A stretch of 64,000 nucleotides of DNA from Ruminococcus sp. (lineage in GTDB: Bacteria > Bacillota > Clostridia > Oscillospirales > Ruminococcaceae): the NCBI GenBank assembly GCA_017462565.1, contig JAFTQW010000014.1:1-64000 (forward strand). Reading direction: 5' to 3'. Below are positions 22,952 to 32,180 of this stretch, piece by piece. Each line of letters starts with the position of its first letter. Position 1 is the first letter of the stretch. The translations under genes and the position numbers were made by a program. Under the pieces are notes generated by a model. It saw only the letters and a program-made list of their open reading frames with translations. It did not search any database and was not told the DNA's origin.

Positions 22952-23599
22952 TCACAGTGTTTCATCAGATTCCTGCTGGAGCTGAGCGCCGTATTTAAAA
23001 ATTGATATCAGTAAAAGTACTATAAGCACAATAAGAGCCATTATAAGACTTCCGCTTGTAAGAAAAGCAAATATTGCCCATGGAATCAGTGATATTCCGA
23101 AATTTCTCATGCATTTGATGACTTTTTCTTCAAATGGTGAATTGCACTCTTCAAGTGACTTAGCCAATTTATGTGCAAAACACAGAATGACAAAAAACAT
23201 GGCAAAATATATTGCTCCTAAAAAACAAGCAGCTGCGATTGAATATTTGATATGGCTTGAATTTATGTCGTTTGCAGCAGCGTCAAGGGTGAAGGTACGT
23301 TCTCCATTTGTTACTCCGTCATTTTTAAGAACCCATTTCAGCTTAGCTCCAAGAATTTTGGAATCGAAATCCGACTCGTCGATTTTAACTATATGATCAA
23401 TGTATGAATCGGCATCAACAGCAATTTCAGCAGAAGCGCTGCCATTTATGCGTATTGAATCACTGGGAATGGCAAGAGAAAGTATAGAACCTACAAGTAA
23501 TGCAATAGCTGCTATAAGTACGGCAACCTTGCAGATAATGATCAGGATTCTGCTGACCTTTCCAATAGTATTGATTTTTCTTACATTTTCATTTTTCAT
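22952..23599 (-). CDS. DUF2975-family membrane protein
   Basis: 215 residues, four predicted membrane helices: about 20-45, 120-145, 165-185 and 188-205. A 70-residue extracytoplasmic loop lies between the first two. The domain layout and its pairing with a short XRE regulator identify the DUF2975 family. The function of the family is unknown; some members are linked to competence or stress. GGAGATTTTTAACC precedes the start and a clear promoter lies at 23645-23673. Confidence 0.8.
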   Translation of the reverse strand: MKNENVRKINTIGKVSRILIIICKVAVLIAAIALLVGSILSLAIPSDSIRINGSASAEIAVDADSYIDHIVKIDESDFDSKILGAKLKWVLKNDGVTNGERTFTLDAAANDINSSHIKYSIAAACFLGAIYFAMFFVILCFAHKLAKSLEECNSPFEEKVIKCMRNFGISLIPWAIFAFLTSGSLIMALIVLIVLLLISIFKYGAQLQQESDETL

Positions 23600-23644
23600 G
23601 GTTAAAAATCTCCTTTAAAGTGTTTTTTGTGATTTGATGATATT

Positions 23645-23673
23645 ATTATATCAAGGAGATTAGCGTTTGTCAA
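23645..23673 (-). promoter_or_regulatory. Promoter of the DUF2975/XRE operon
   Basis: On the minus strand: TTGACA, 17-bp spacer, TATAAT. Confidence 0.8.
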
Positions 23674-23680
23674 TCATTTT

Positions 23681-23783
23681 TTATCGTTTATCATTAAATT
23701 TGTAGAATCCAACAACCGCATATAGCTCTGTTTAATATTTTATTGTGCAGAATAAACGATAATTTTTTATCGTTTAACGATAA
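23681..23783. promoter_or_regulatory. TTATCGTTTA repeats, possible XRE operators
   Basis: TTATCGTTTA occurs at 23681-23690, inverted at 23753-23762, and again at 23767-23776 as half of a perfect palindrome, TTATCGTT-T-AACGATAA (23767-23783). The cluster lies just upstream of the DUF2975/XRE promoter and after the diacylglycerol kinase gene. It fits an autoregulatory operator of the XRE protein. Confidence 0.5.
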
Positions 23784-23784
23784 A

Positions 23785-24777
23785 TTATTCTGCTTCGCAG
23801 TTATTCTCTGATTCATTGGCATAGGAAATGTCGTAATTATATTCCTCCGCTTCGGCGGAACTTTCATCATCAGAAGCAGTATTCTCACTGACGATAAACG
23901 AAATCGCCTTATTATAGTTGAAAATAGATGTTACAGGCGAATTGCCGCCGTATTCGCCGTCACGAGTCCATGTAACAGGTTCTTCTCCAAGAGAAGTGAA
24001 AGTGATTTTGTTAGTCCGGAAGAATTTGATATAATCTTTGTTTATCTCTTCATTTATATTCAGCAGGGAATGAATGATCTGCTGAAGCTGAATGATATTT
24101 GACGGCTTTTTTATCAGAACTACTTCAAAAACCCCGTCATCGAGACGAAAATCAGAGATGGAAAGAAGTCCGGCAACAGAAGAAGTGTTCGTGACCATTC
24201 CGAACAGGAAGTCATCTTCGATTACGTTTTCATCATATTCAATTTTCATTCTTGATGAACGTATGCTCGTAAGCTGAGTAAGACCATTCAGGATATATGC
24301 GGCGTGTCCAAAAATATTTTTTACCTGCTGTGAGGTTTCATAAGTGATATTTGTAAAAGCACCAAAAGCGGCTATATATGTGAAATAATCATCATTTATG
24401 CCTCCGACGTCAAAGAAAGTGGGAGTGCCGTTTATTATGTTCCGGACAGCTGCCATAGTGTCTTTCGGAATGCCAAGACCTCGTGCAAAATCGTTTGTAG
24501 AACCGGCTGGGATATAGCCTATGGGAATATGGTTTTCGCTCCTCATAACTCCCTGCAAGCACTGACTGAGAGTTCCGTCACCTCCGGCGCATACCAAAAT
24601 ATCAAATCCGCTGCTGCAAGCATATTGAGAAGCTGTAACAGCATCTTCTCCGCTTTGAGTGGTGTGAACAGTAACCTCGAAATCAGCTTTTACAAATTCA
24701 TCTATTATACTGCCGAGCTTTTTGGCTATAAGAGCTTTTCCGGCAACAAGATTTAAAATAAAATATATTTTTTGCAT
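23785..24777 (-). CDS. Diacylglycerol kinase family lipid kinase
   Basis: 330 residues of the DagK/YegS family. The nucleotide loop is VCAGGDGTLSQCLQGVM (GGDGT) and is followed by IGYIPAGSTNDFARGLGIPK. The C-terminal TRDGEYGG contains the conserved Asp-Gly-Glu. It phosphorylates diacylglycerol or a related lipid at the membrane face. The last 40 residues are an acidic extension (ASDDESSAEAEEYNYD) beyond the usual end. It may sit in lipid recycling from teichoic-acid synthesis, as for DgkB. It has no operon partner; a MITE lies upstream. Confidence 0.87.
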   Translation of the reverse strand: MQKIYFILNLVAGKALIAKKLGSIIDEFVKADFEVTVHTTQSGEDAVTASQYACSSGFDILVCAGGDGTLSQCLQGVMRSENHIPIGYIPAGSTNDFARGLGIPKDTMAAVRNIINGTPTFFDVGGINDDYFTYIAAFGAFTNITYETSQQVKNIFGHAAYILNGLTQLTSIRSSRMKIEYDENVIEDDFLFGMVTNTSSVAGLLSISDFRLDDGVFEVVLIKKPSNIIQLQQIIHSLLNINEEINKDYIKFFRTNKITFTSLGEEPVTWTRDGEYGGNSPVTSIFNYNKAISFIVSENTASDDESSAEAEEYNYDISYANESENNCEAE

Positions 24778-24795
24778 ATTATGTTCTCCGTGATC

Positions 24796-24962
24796 TTAGA
24801 ATCTATCTCCATAAGATTAGCGTGCGGATTTTTGGCATAATTTTGTTGATTACAAGGAAAAAATCCGCAGGCAGGCTAACGCTTTACAAGGAGTTTTAGC
24901 GCAGTAAGCGGCAAAGTCTGCCGAAAATATGTGCGCTATATCTTGTGAAGACAAGTTCTTAA
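24796..24962. mobile_element. MITE-like element, family 1, copy A
   Basis: 167 bp, ends TTAGAATCTATCTCCATAAG and the near-inverse ...CTTGTGAAGACAAGTTCTTAA. It shares segments with copy B (40854-41021): GTGCGGATTTT.GGCATAA, ACAAGG.GAAAAA, CGCAGTAA.CG and TTGCCGAAAA, in the same order. There is no coding capacity. Confidence 0.65.
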
Positions 24963-25104
24963 TTTATAGATTGTCAAATTTTAAAAGTTAGTAAATAGTT
25001 TATATCATAAGCTTTGGATAAATATATAAATATTATATAATTTTTTCCGTTCTTTTTCAAGTGTATGCAGATATAATTAAAATAAAAAAATATATCTAAA
25101 ACTA

Positions 25105-25133
25105 TTGACAAGCTTGAATATAGATGATATAAT
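25105..25133 (+). promoter_or_regulatory. tRNA-Gln promoter
   Basis: TTGACA (25105-25110), 17-bp spacer, TATAAT (25128-25133), 36 bp before the mature tRNA. Confidence 0.85.
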
Positions 25134-25169
25134 AATAAAGCTGAATGATTCAGTTATAAACATTGACAC

Positions 25170-25245
25170 TGGGGTGTCGCCAAGCGGTAAGGCAACGGAC
25201 TCTGACTCCGTCACTTCCGGGGTTCGAATCCCTGCACCCCAACCA
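25170..25245 (+). tRNA. tRNA-Gln (anticodon CTG)
   Basis: The complete cloverleaf is seen: acceptor TGGGGTG with CACCCCA, D arm GCC-AAGCGGTAA-GGC, anticodon stem ACGGA/TCCGT around CTCTGAC, T arm CGGGG-TTCGAAT-CCCTG, and an encoded CCA. The anticodon CTG at 25202-25204 reads CAG. The U1-A72 acceptor end is typical of bacterial tRNA-Gln. The variable loop is six bases, one longer than usual. Confidence 0.95.
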
Positions 25246-25251
25246 ATTTAT

Positions 25252-25285
25252 AAATCTCTATGTGAGTTTTCATATAGAGATTTTT
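25252..25285 (+). terminator. Terminator of the tRNA gene
   Basis: AAATCTCTAT and ATAGAGATTT enclose an inner TGA..TCA-like pairing and are followed by TT. Confidence 0.75.
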
Positions 25286-25346
25286 GCTTTAAATGGTTTG
25301 AATTGCTGCTTGAAGAGTAGTGTACAATTTTAAAAGATGAAAAATG

Positions 25347-25376
25347 GAGCAGTATATTTGTACTGCTCTTTTTTTT
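25347..25376 (+). terminator. Second terminator downstream of tRNA-Gln
   Basis: GAGCAGTA-tatttg-TACTGCTC followed by eight Ts. It insulates adhE from upstream transcription. Confidence 0.8.
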
Positions 25377-25415
25377 GTAAAATGACAAAAAAATCAATTT
25401 TCCAACGTTTTTTTC

Positions 25416-25444
25416 TTGCTATTTTGTATATAATGTGATATAAT
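25416..25444 (+). promoter_or_regulatory. adhE promoter
   Basis: TTGCTA (25416-25421), 17-bp spacer, TATAAT (25439-25444), 80 bp before the ATG. No Rex-type palindrome is evident in the leader. Confidence 0.65.
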
Positions 25445-25524
25445 AAGATAGAATAAAAGACAGAATCTATAATAAAGTCAAAAGACTATCAGAATATACA
25501 GAATATTTTTTCAGGAGGATAACT

Positions 25525-28185
25525 ATGGAGAACAAAGCTTATGAGATCGTGGATTGTGTTGAAAAGCTTGAAAAAGCTATCAGCCGCACTCGAAAGGCGC
25601 AGCAGCTCTTTTCATCCTATACGCAGGAGCAGGTGGACAAAATTTTTCTTGCCGCCGCATCTGCTGCAAATAAAGCAAGAATACCGCTTGCAAAGCTTGC
25701 CGTTGAAGAAACGGGAATGGGAGTTGTTGAGGATAAGGTTATCAAAAACAACTATGCGTCCGAGTACATCTATAATGCATACAAAAATACAAAAACCTGC
25801 GGAGTAATTGAAGAAGATAAAGCTTACGGAATAAAAAAGCTCGCTGAACCTATCGGCGTTATAGCTGCCGTTATTCCGACTACGAATCCGACCTCAACAG
25901 CCATTTTCAAATGCCTTATTGCACTCAAAACCAGAAATGCAATTATTATTTCTCCGCACCCGAGAGCAAAAAGGTCTACAATAGAAGCAGCAAAGGTAGT
26001 TCTTGAAGCGGCTGTTGGCGCAGGAGCTCCCGAAGGCATTATTGACTGGATAGACGTTCCGTCTATTGAAATGACGAATATGGTCATGAAAGAGTCTGAT
26101 ATAATTCTTGCGACAGGCGGACCGGGAATGGTCAAAGCGGCTTATTCGAGCGGTAAACCTGCGCTTGGTGTAGGAGCGGGCAATACTCCTGCAATTATTG
26201 ATGACAGCGCTGATATTCTGCTTGCTGTAAGCTCGATTATACATTCTAAAACCTTTGATAACGGCATGATCTGCGCTTCCGAACAGTCTGTTATCGTATT
26301 GGAGAATATATATGATACTGTAAAAAGTGAATTTGCCGCAAGGGGATGCTATTTCCTTACGGAATCCGAAACCGAAAAGGTAAGAAAAACCATTATCATT
26401 AACGGTGCCCTGAATGCGAAGATAGTTGGACAGCCTGCCGCTAAAATAGCTGCGCTTGCGGGCGTGGAAGTTCCTGCCGGTACGAAAATTCTTATCGGAG
26501 AGGTTGAAAGCGTAGAACTCAGCGAGGAGTTTGCTCACGAAAAGCTTTCGCCTGTTCTTGCAATGTACAAGGCTAAGGATTTTGACGACGCTCTTGATAA
26601 GGCTGAAAGGCTTATTGCCGACGGAGGTTACGGACATACTTCCTCAGTTTATTTGAATGAAGTTACTGAAACGGAGAAAATTGAAAAATTCAGTCATCGT
26701 ATGAAAACCTGCCGTATTCTAATTAATACGCCTTCTTCTCACGGAGGTATCGGCGACCTTTATAACTTTAAGCTTGCTCCGTCGCTCACACTCGGCTGCG
26801 GCTCGTGGGGAGGAAATTCCGTGAGCGAAAACGTCGGAGTAATGCACCTTATTAATATAAAGACGGTTGCAGAAAGAAGGGAAAATATGCTGTGGTTCCG
26901 TGCGCCAGAAAAAATTTATATCAAGAAAGGCTGTCTGCCTGTTGCTCTTGACGAGCTTAAAACGGTAATGGGAAAGAAGAGAGCGTTTATCGTAACTGAT
27001 ACATTCCTTTATCAGAACGGCTATACAAAGGCTATTACCAATAAGCTGGACGAAATGGGAATCGAGCATATGACGTTCTTTAACGTTGCTCCTGACCCGA
27101 CTCTTGCCTCTGCGAAAGAGGGAGCGGCAATTATGACATCGTTCCAGCCGGATACGATCATTGCTCTCGGCGGAGGTTCGGCAATGGACGCCGCCAAGAT
27201 AATGTGGGTTCTGTATGAGCATCCCGAGGCTGATTTTATGGATATGGCAATGCGCTTTATCGACATCAGGAAGAGAATATACACATTCCCGAAAATGGGC
27301 GAAAAGGCTTATTTTGTTGCAATTCCGACATCTGCCGGAACAGGTTCGGAGGTAACTCCTTTTGCGGTTATCACGGATGAACAAAGCGGTGTGAAATATC
27401 CTCTTGCAGATTACGAGCTGCTTCCGGATATGGCGATTGTCGATACTGATTTTCATATGTCTGCTCCGAAGGGACTTACTGCGGCTTCCGGTATCGACGC
27501 TGTTACTCATGCTCTTGAAGCCTACGCTTCAATGCTTGCAACAGACTATACGGACGGTCTTGCAAAGCAGGCATTACAGACTATATTTAAGTATCTCCCG
27601 AGAGCATACGAAAACGGTCAGACTGATGTTGAGGCTCGTGAGAAAATGGCAAATGCCGCAACGATGGCAGGCATGGCTTTTGCCAACGCATTTCTCGGAG
27701 TATGTCACTCTATGGCTCATAAGCTCGGCGCATTCCATCATCTGCCCCACGGCGTTGCAAATGCTCTTATGATAGAGGAAGTCCTGCGTTTCAATGCGTC
27801 TGAAACTCCGGCAAAAATGGGAACGTTCTCGCAGTACGATCATCCGCATACTCTTGCCCGTTATGCCGAAGTCGCTGATTGTCTTGGAATAAACGGAAAT
27901 ACGAACGAAGAAAAGCTTGAGGGACTTATAAATGCGGTCAACGAGCTTAAGGCAAGAGTAGGAATCAAGGCGACGATACAGGATTACGGCATCGAAGAAA
28001 ATGTATTCCTCGAAAAGCTTGACGAAATGACAGAACAGGCATTTGACGACCAGTGTACGGGAGCTAATCCGAGATATCCGCTTATGAGCGAGATAAAGCA
28101 GATGTATCTTAACGCATACTATGGCAAGCATTTTGTTGAAGCTGATATGCCTGAAAAGCTTATTTCAGATAATGAAAAAGCATAA
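25525..28185 (+). CDS. adhE: Bifunctional aldehyde-alcohol dehydrogenase
   Basis: 886 residues, the full AdhE length. The N-terminal acetaldehyde dehydrogenase domain (about 1-440) has PIGVIAAVIPTTNPTSTAIF, the glycine-rich GVGAGNTPAII and the catalytic Cys in NGMICASEQSVI. The C-terminal iron-type alcohol dehydrogenase (about 455-870) has IIALGGGSAMDAAKIMW, TSAGTGSEVTPFAVIT and the metal ligands in CHSMAHKLGAFHHLPHGVAN. It reduces acetyl-CoA to ethanol with two NADH and forms spirosomes in relatives. It regenerates NAD+ in fermentation alongside the hydrogenases encoded downstream. Confidence 0.97.
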   Translation: MENKAYEIVDCVEKLEKAISRTRKAQQLFSSYTQEQVDKIFLAAASAANKARIPLAKLAVEETGMGVVEDKVIKNNYASEYIYNAYKNTKTCGVIEEDKAYGIKKLAEPIGVIAAVIPTTNPTSTAIFKCLIALKTRNAIIISPHPRAKRSTIEAAKVVLEAAVGAGAPEGIIDWIDVPSIEMTNMVMKESDIILATGGPGMVKAAYSSGKPALGVGAGNTPAIIDDSADILLAVSSIIHSKTFDNGMICASEQSVIVLENIYDTVKSEFAARGCYFLTESETEKVRKTIIINGALNAKIVGQPAAKIAALAGVEVPAGTKILIGEVESVELSEEFAHEKLSPVLAMYKAKDFDDALDKAERLIADGGYGHTSSVYLNEVTETEKIEKFSHRMKTCRILINTPSSHGGIGDLYNFKLAPSLTLGCGSWGGNSVSENVGVMHLINIKTVAERRENMLWFRAPEKIYIKKGCLPVALDELKTVMGKKRAFIVTDTFLYQNGYTKAITNKLDEMGIEHMTFFNVAPDPTLASAKEGAAIMTSFQPDTIIALGGGSAMDAAKIMWVLYEHPEADFMDMAMRFIDIRKRIYTFPKMGEKAYFVAIPTSAGTGSEVTPFAVITDEQSGVKYPLADYELLPDMAIVDTDFHMSAPKGLTAASGIDAVTHALEAYASMLATDYTDGLAKQALQTIFKYLPRAYENGQTDVEAREKMANAATMAGMAFANAFLGVCHSMAHKLGAFHHLPHGVANALMIEEVLRFNASETPAKMGTFSQYDHPHTLARYAEVADCLGINGNTNEEKLEGLINAVNELKARVGIKATIQDYGIEENVFLEKLDEMTEQAFDDQCTGANPRYPLMSEIKQMYLNAYYGKHFVEADMPEKLISDNEKA

Positions 28186-28208
28186 AATAGTAAGGGAGGA
28201 ACGATAGT

Positions 28209-28958
28209 ATGAAACTTGACAGAGTAATTGCAGTAAGAAACAATAAAACTATTTACCGTGACGATAATACCTGCATTAAGGTTTTCAACAATGATTACTC
28301 AAAGGCAGACGTGCTGAACGAAGCTCTTAATCAGTCCCGTGTTGAGGAAACAGGACTTAATATTCCTAAGATTCTTGAAGTAACTATGATTGACGGAAAA
28401 TGGGCGATCGTTTCAGAATTTATAGAGGGCAAAACTCTTGCTCAGCTTATGGAAGAAAACCCTGACAAGAAGCGTTCATATATTGAAATGCTGGTTGATA
28501 TCCAACTGGAAATACAGTCTAAAAGCTGTCCTCTTCTGAACAAGCTCAAGGATAAAATGAACCGCAAAATAAGCACCTGCGAGCTTGACGCAACAACAAG
28601 ATATGATCTGCATACACGTCTTGACAGTATGCCTAAGCACAATAAGGTGTGTCACGGCGATCTTAATCCGTCAAATATTATTATCACAGAGGACGGAACG
28701 CCGTATATTATAGACTGGGCTCATGTAACTCAGGGAAACGCCTCTGCCGATGCAGCGAGAACTTATCTGCTGTTCTGGCTTAGCGGAGACATTGACGGAG
28801 CTCACAAATATCTCGATATTTTCTGCGAAAAGAGCAACACTGCAAAACAATATGTTCAGAAGTGGATGCCGATAGTAGCGGCTTCGCAGTCGGTAAAGGG
28901 CAACGAAAAGGAACGGGAATTCCTGCTTTCATGGGTAGACGTTGTCGATTATGAATAA
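28209..28958 (+). CDS. APH/choline-kinase-like phosphotransferase
   Basis: 249 residues with the aminoglycoside-phosphotransferase fold. The N-terminal lobe has IVSEFIEGKTLAQLMEEN. The catalytic loop is KVCHGDLNPSNIIITEDG with Brenner's H-G-D-x-x-x-x-N. The metal loop IIDWAHVTQGNASADAAR follows. The substrate may be a small amine or sugar and cannot be told; antibiotic resistance is not implied. It lies 23 bp after adhE with AGGGAGGA and is probably co-transcribed. A hairpin follows at 28981-29019. Confidence 0.85.
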   Translation: MKLDRVIAVRNNKTIYRDDNTCIKVFNNDYSKADVLNEALNQSRVEETGLNIPKILEVTMIDGKWAIVSEFIEGKTLAQLMEENPDKKRSYIEMLVDIQLEIQSKSCPLLNKLKDKMNRKISTCELDATTRYDLHTRLDSMPKHNKVCHGDLNPSNIIITEDGTPYIIDWAHVTQGNASADAARTYLLFWLSGDIDGAHKYLDIFCEKSNTAKQYVQKWMPIVAASQSVKGNEKEREFLLSWVDVVDYE

Positions 28959-28980
28959 TAGCAATGCATAAAATGGATAC

Positions 28981-29019
28981 TGCGGATTTTCCTGATGCGC
29001 TGAAATCAGAAAATCCGCA
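28981..29019 (+). terminator. Hairpin after the phosphotransferase gene
   Basis: TGCGGATTTTCCTGAT pairs with ATCAGAAAATCCGCA (one bulge). No T-run follows, so it may reduce rather than end transcription into the hydrogenase operon. Confidence 0.45.
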
Positions 29020-29063
29020 ATAAACCTACATATAACGACATATTTTTAAGGAGGAAATTATAA

Positions 29064-29303
29064 ATGAAAGTAACAATATGTATAGGCAGCTCATGCCATA
29101 TCAAAGGCTCACGCAGCGTAGTTGAACAGCTTCAGTATCTTATTTCCGAGAACAATCTCGGGGACAAGGTCGAACTGGGCGGAACATTCTGCATGGGAAA
29201 CTGTCAGAAGGGCGTATGCGTTAATGTTGACGATGAATTTTTCTCTGTAACTCCCGATACTGTAAAAGAGTTTTTTGAGAATAATGTCAAGGCAAGACTA
29301 TAA
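29064..29303 (+). CDS. [2Fe-2S] thioredoxin-like ferredoxin
   Basis: 79 residues, NuoE/HydC-like fold. Four cysteines can bind a 2Fe-2S cluster: CIGSSCHIKGS near the start and GTFCMGNCQKGVCV near residue 50. Similar small ferredoxins often accompany [FeFe]-hydrogenases. It opens a four-gene operon with HydS, a phosphatase and HydA, and could carry electrons to or from the sensor hydrogenase. AGGAGG precedes the ATG. Confidence 0.85.
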   Translation: MKVTICIGSSCHIKGSRSVVEQLQYLISENNLGDKVELGGTFCMGNCQKGVCVNVDDEFFSVTPDTVKEFFENNVKARL

Positions 29304-29324
29304 AGAGAGGAGAATGTCTTAGCT

Positions 29325-31004
29325 ATGTCAAATTGGCTTACATTGAAAAAATCCAACTGCAAAAACTGTTATAAATGTATTCGCCACTGTCCTGTAAAGG
29401 CAATACGCTTTTCAGGAAATCAGGCGCATATTATAGGCAACGAATGCATTCTCTGCGGTCAGTGCTTTGTTGTCTGTCCGCAGAACGCTAAAGAAATAGC
29501 CGACGGGATTGAGAAGTGCAAGGTTCTTCTGCAGGGAGATAATCCTGTTGTTGTCAGTCTTGCGCCATCGTTTATTGCAAATTATGACGGCGTTGGAATC
29601 GACATTATGCGTGAGGCTCTTCAGAAGCTTGGATTCTACGATGTTGAAGAAACAGCAATCGGCGCAACTATCGTCAAGAACGAATATGAACGTATTCTTC
29701 GTGAAGAGAACAGAGATATTCTTATTTCATCCTGCTGTCATTCGCTGAATCTTCTTATTCAGAAATATTTCCCGGCGGAGCTTAAATATCTTGCCGACGT
29801 TGTATCGCCTATGCAGGCGCATTGTATGGATATCAAGAAAAGAATTCCGAATGCTAAAACAGTATTCATCGGTCCGTGCGTTGCCAAAAAGGACGAGGCT
29901 GAATATTACGAGGGAATAGTTGACGCCGTTCTTACCTTTGAAGAGCTTACGGGCTGGCTTAAAAGCGAGAAGATCGAGCTTAAACAGGAAATTGACAGCC
30001 GGAAAGACAGCCTTGCACGTTTCTTCCCGACAACTGGCGGTATTCTGAAAACCATGGAACCGAATATCAACGGATATACATATATGGCAATTGACGGTGT
30101 AGAAAATTGTATGGCGGCTCTGCGTGATATCGAAAGCGGAAATATTAAAAATAAGTGCTTTATCGAAATGTCATCATGCTCGGGAAGCTGTATCGGCGGT
30201 CCTGTTATGGAAAAATATCATCGTTCTCCGGTAAAGGATTATGCCGCAGTAGCAAATTATGCCGGAACCGAAAACTTTGACGTTATTCAGCCGGATATAG
30301 ACGAGACACACAAGAGCTTCACATATATCGAGCACAGGCTTGCCGTTCCGTCGGATATGGAAATAGAAAATGTTCTTCGTAAAATGGGAAAAACCAAGCC
30401 CTCCGATCATCTTAACTGCGGTTCGTGCGGTTATAATACCTGCCGTGAAAAGGCGATAGCTATTTGTCAGGGAAAGGCGGAATATTCTATGTGTCTGCCA
30501 TTCCTCAAGGAAAGGGCTGAGAGTTTTTCCGATACTATCGTAAAGAATACGCCGAACGGTCTTATCGTTCTTAACGAGGAGCTTGAGGTTCAGCAGATAA
30601 ACGACGCTGCAAGAGCTATTATGAATATACGCAGCGCATCGGATGTTCTTGGGGATCAGGTAATACGCATTCTTGACCCGACAGCTTTTGTCAATGTTCT
30701 CACAAAAGGTGAGAAAGTACGCAATCAGCGTACATATCTTGCCGAGTATAACCGCTATGTTGAGCAGACGATCGTACATGAAAAGGATTCTCATCTGCTT
30801 ATAGGAATCATGCGTGACGTTACTGATGAAGAAGAAGCCAGAGAAAGGAAAGAAAATATCTGTCATCAGACCGCTGAAGTTGCTGATAAGGTTGTTGAAA
30901 AGCAGATGCGTATCGTTCAGGAAATAGCGTCTCTGCTCGGTGAAACTGCCGCAGAGACCAAGATAGCTCTTTCCAAGTTAAAGGAGTCGATATCGGATGA
31001 ATAA
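29325..31004 (+). CDS. hydS: Sensory [FeFe]-hydrogenase with PAS domain (HydS-like)
   Basis: 559 residues. Two 4Fe-4S motifs come first (NCKNCYKCIRHCP; CILCGQCFVVCP). The H-cluster motifs follow in the variant form of group C enzymes: SSCCHS (145-150) for TSCCP, FIGPCVAKKDE (181-191) and EMSSCSGSCIGGP (291-303). A further FeS domain (CGSCGYNTC...C, about 365-392), a PAS domain (about 405-505, NTPNGLIVLNEELEVQQIND) and a C-terminal helix complete it. R. albus has a comparable putative H2 sensor. The PAS end should transmit the signal to the SpoIIE phosphatase encoded with an 8-base overlap. Confidence 0.88.
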   Translation: MSNWLTLKKSNCKNCYKCIRHCPVKAIRFSGNQAHIIGNECILCGQCFVVCPQNAKEIADGIEKCKVLLQGDNPVVVSLAPSFIANYDGVGIDIMREALQKLGFYDVEETAIGATIVKNEYERILREENRDILISSCCHSLNLLIQKYFPAELKYLADVVSPMQAHCMDIKKRIPNAKTVFIGPCVAKKDEAEYYEGIVDAVLTFEELTGWLKSEKIELKQEIDSRKDSLARFFPTTGGILKTMEPNINGYTYMAIDGVENCMAALRDIESGNIKNKCFIEMSSCSGSCIGGPVMEKYHRSPVKDYAAVANYAGTENFDVIQPDIDETHKSFTYIEHRLAVPSDMEIENVLRKMGKTKPSDHLNCGSCGYNTCREKAIAICQGKAEYSMCLPFLKERAESFSDTIVKNTPNGLIVLNEELEVQQINDAARAIMNIRSASDVLGDQVIRILDPTAFVNVLTKGEKVRNQRTYLAEYNRYVEQTIVHEKDSHLLIGIMRDVTDEEEARERKENICHQTAEVADKVVEKQMRIVQEIASLLGETAAETKIALSKLKESISDE

Positions 31005-32169
31005 TCTTTGTGCAGATATCGGCTATAAAAGTATTTTTCATTATGGCGAGGAGCTTTGCGGCGACCACGTTGATATTGTTGAGGAAAACGAAAATTCAAC
31101 CGTTATTGTTCTTGCCGATGGATTAGGAAGCGGAGTTAAAGCAAGTATTCTATCAACTCTTACATCAAAAATAATCTCTACCATGATGGCAGCCGGACTT
31201 TCAATAGAAGAATGCGTAAGCACTATTGCTGCAACGCTTCCGGTATGTTCCGTAAGAGGAGTAGCTTACTCGACCTTTACCATAATCCATATTAAAGATA
31301 ATGAAACAGCCGATATAATCCAGTATGATAATCCTCAGGTAATTCTTATCCGCAATAATGAAAATTATGATTATCCGAAAATGGAAATGAATATTGACGG
31401 AAAGCGTATTTATAAATCAACGATAAAGCTTTGCGAAAACGATATTTTTATTGCCATGAGCGACGGCTGTCCCCATGCCGGAATCGGAACAGCATATAAT
31501 TTCGGTTGGAAGCGTGAGGAGATAATCGAATTTATGGAGGCGCTTTCAGGCTGCGGCTATACAGCGAAAACGCTTTCGACGATTCTTATTGATGAATGCA
31601 ACAAGCTTTACGGAAACGAGCCGGGTGACGATGCTACTGCCTGCATTATAAAAATACGCAGACGAGAACCGATGAATCTTCTTTTCGGACCGCCTTCCAA
31701 CAGGAGCGACTGCAACAGAATGATGTCCCTTTTCTTTTCAAAGGAGGGAAAGCATATTATATGCGGTGGAACAACTTCTACAATTGCCGCAAAATATCTT
31801 CGCAAACCGCTTCGTCCGAGTCTTAATTTTGAACGCTCTGATATTCCTCCGACTGCCGAGCTTGAAGGCGTTGACCTTGTTACGGAAGGAGTTATCACAG
31901 TAAATAAAGTGCTTGAATATGCCAAGGATTATCTTGATAAAAATGAATGCTATGAACAGTGGAGCTTTAAACGTGACGGAGCTGCGCTTATATGCCGGCT
32001 TCTTTTTGAGGAAGCTACCGATATAAATTTCTATGTTGGAAGAGCGATCAATCCGGCGCATCAGAATCCCGATCTGCCTATAAATTTCAGCATCAAGATG
32101 AATCTTGTGGAAGAGCTTTCCGCCTGTCTTAAAAAAATGGGAAAGCGTATTAAAGTAAGCTATTTTTAG
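30997..32169 (+). CDS. SpoIIE/PP2C-family serine phosphatase
   Basis: 390 residues. The N-terminal half is a PP2C-type SpoIIE domain with metal-binding Asp motifs: VIVLADGLGSGVKASIL (about 38), IFIAMSDGCPHAGIG (about 150) and GDDATACIIKIRR (about 215). The C-terminal half (from about residue 228, LLFGPPSNRSDCNRMMSLFF) is a separate conserved region without known name to me. Such phosphatases switch anti-sigma-factor antagonists. Its start overlaps the end of HydS by 8 bases, so it is the likely output of H2 sensing. Confidence 0.85.
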   Translation: MNNLCADIGYKSIFHYGEELCGDHVDIVEENENSTVIVLADGLGSGVKASILSTLTSKIISTMMAAGLSIEECVSTIAATLPVCSVRGVAYSTFTIIHIKDNETADIIQYDNPQVILIRNNENYDYPKMEMNIDGKRIYKSTIKLCENDIFIAMSDGCPHAGIGTAYNFGWKREEIIEFMEALSGCGYTAKTLSTILIDECNKLYGNEPGDDATACIIKIRRREPMNLLFGPPSNRSDCNRMMSLFFSKEGKHIICGGTTSTIAAKYLRKPLRPSLNFERSDIPPTAELEGVDLVTEGVITVNKVLEYAKDYLDKNECYEQWSFKRDGAALICRLLFEEATDINFYVGRAINPAHQNPDLPINFSIKMNLVEELSACLKKMGKRIKVSYF

Positions 32170-32180
32170 GAGGAAGACAG

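Noticed and set aside
25105-25320. 71-codon ORF across tRNA-Gln
   Set aside because: The region is the tRNA with its promoter and terminator.
25894-28131. Antisense ORFs of up to 263 residues opposite adhE
   Set aside because: adhE is unmistakable on the plus strand; the antisense frames show no domain and have shadow-like composition.
28209-28958. Antibiotic-resistance gene
   Set aside because: Only the generic APH/choline-kinase motifs are present and it lies in the adhE operon; there is no sign of an aminoglycoside-specific enzyme.
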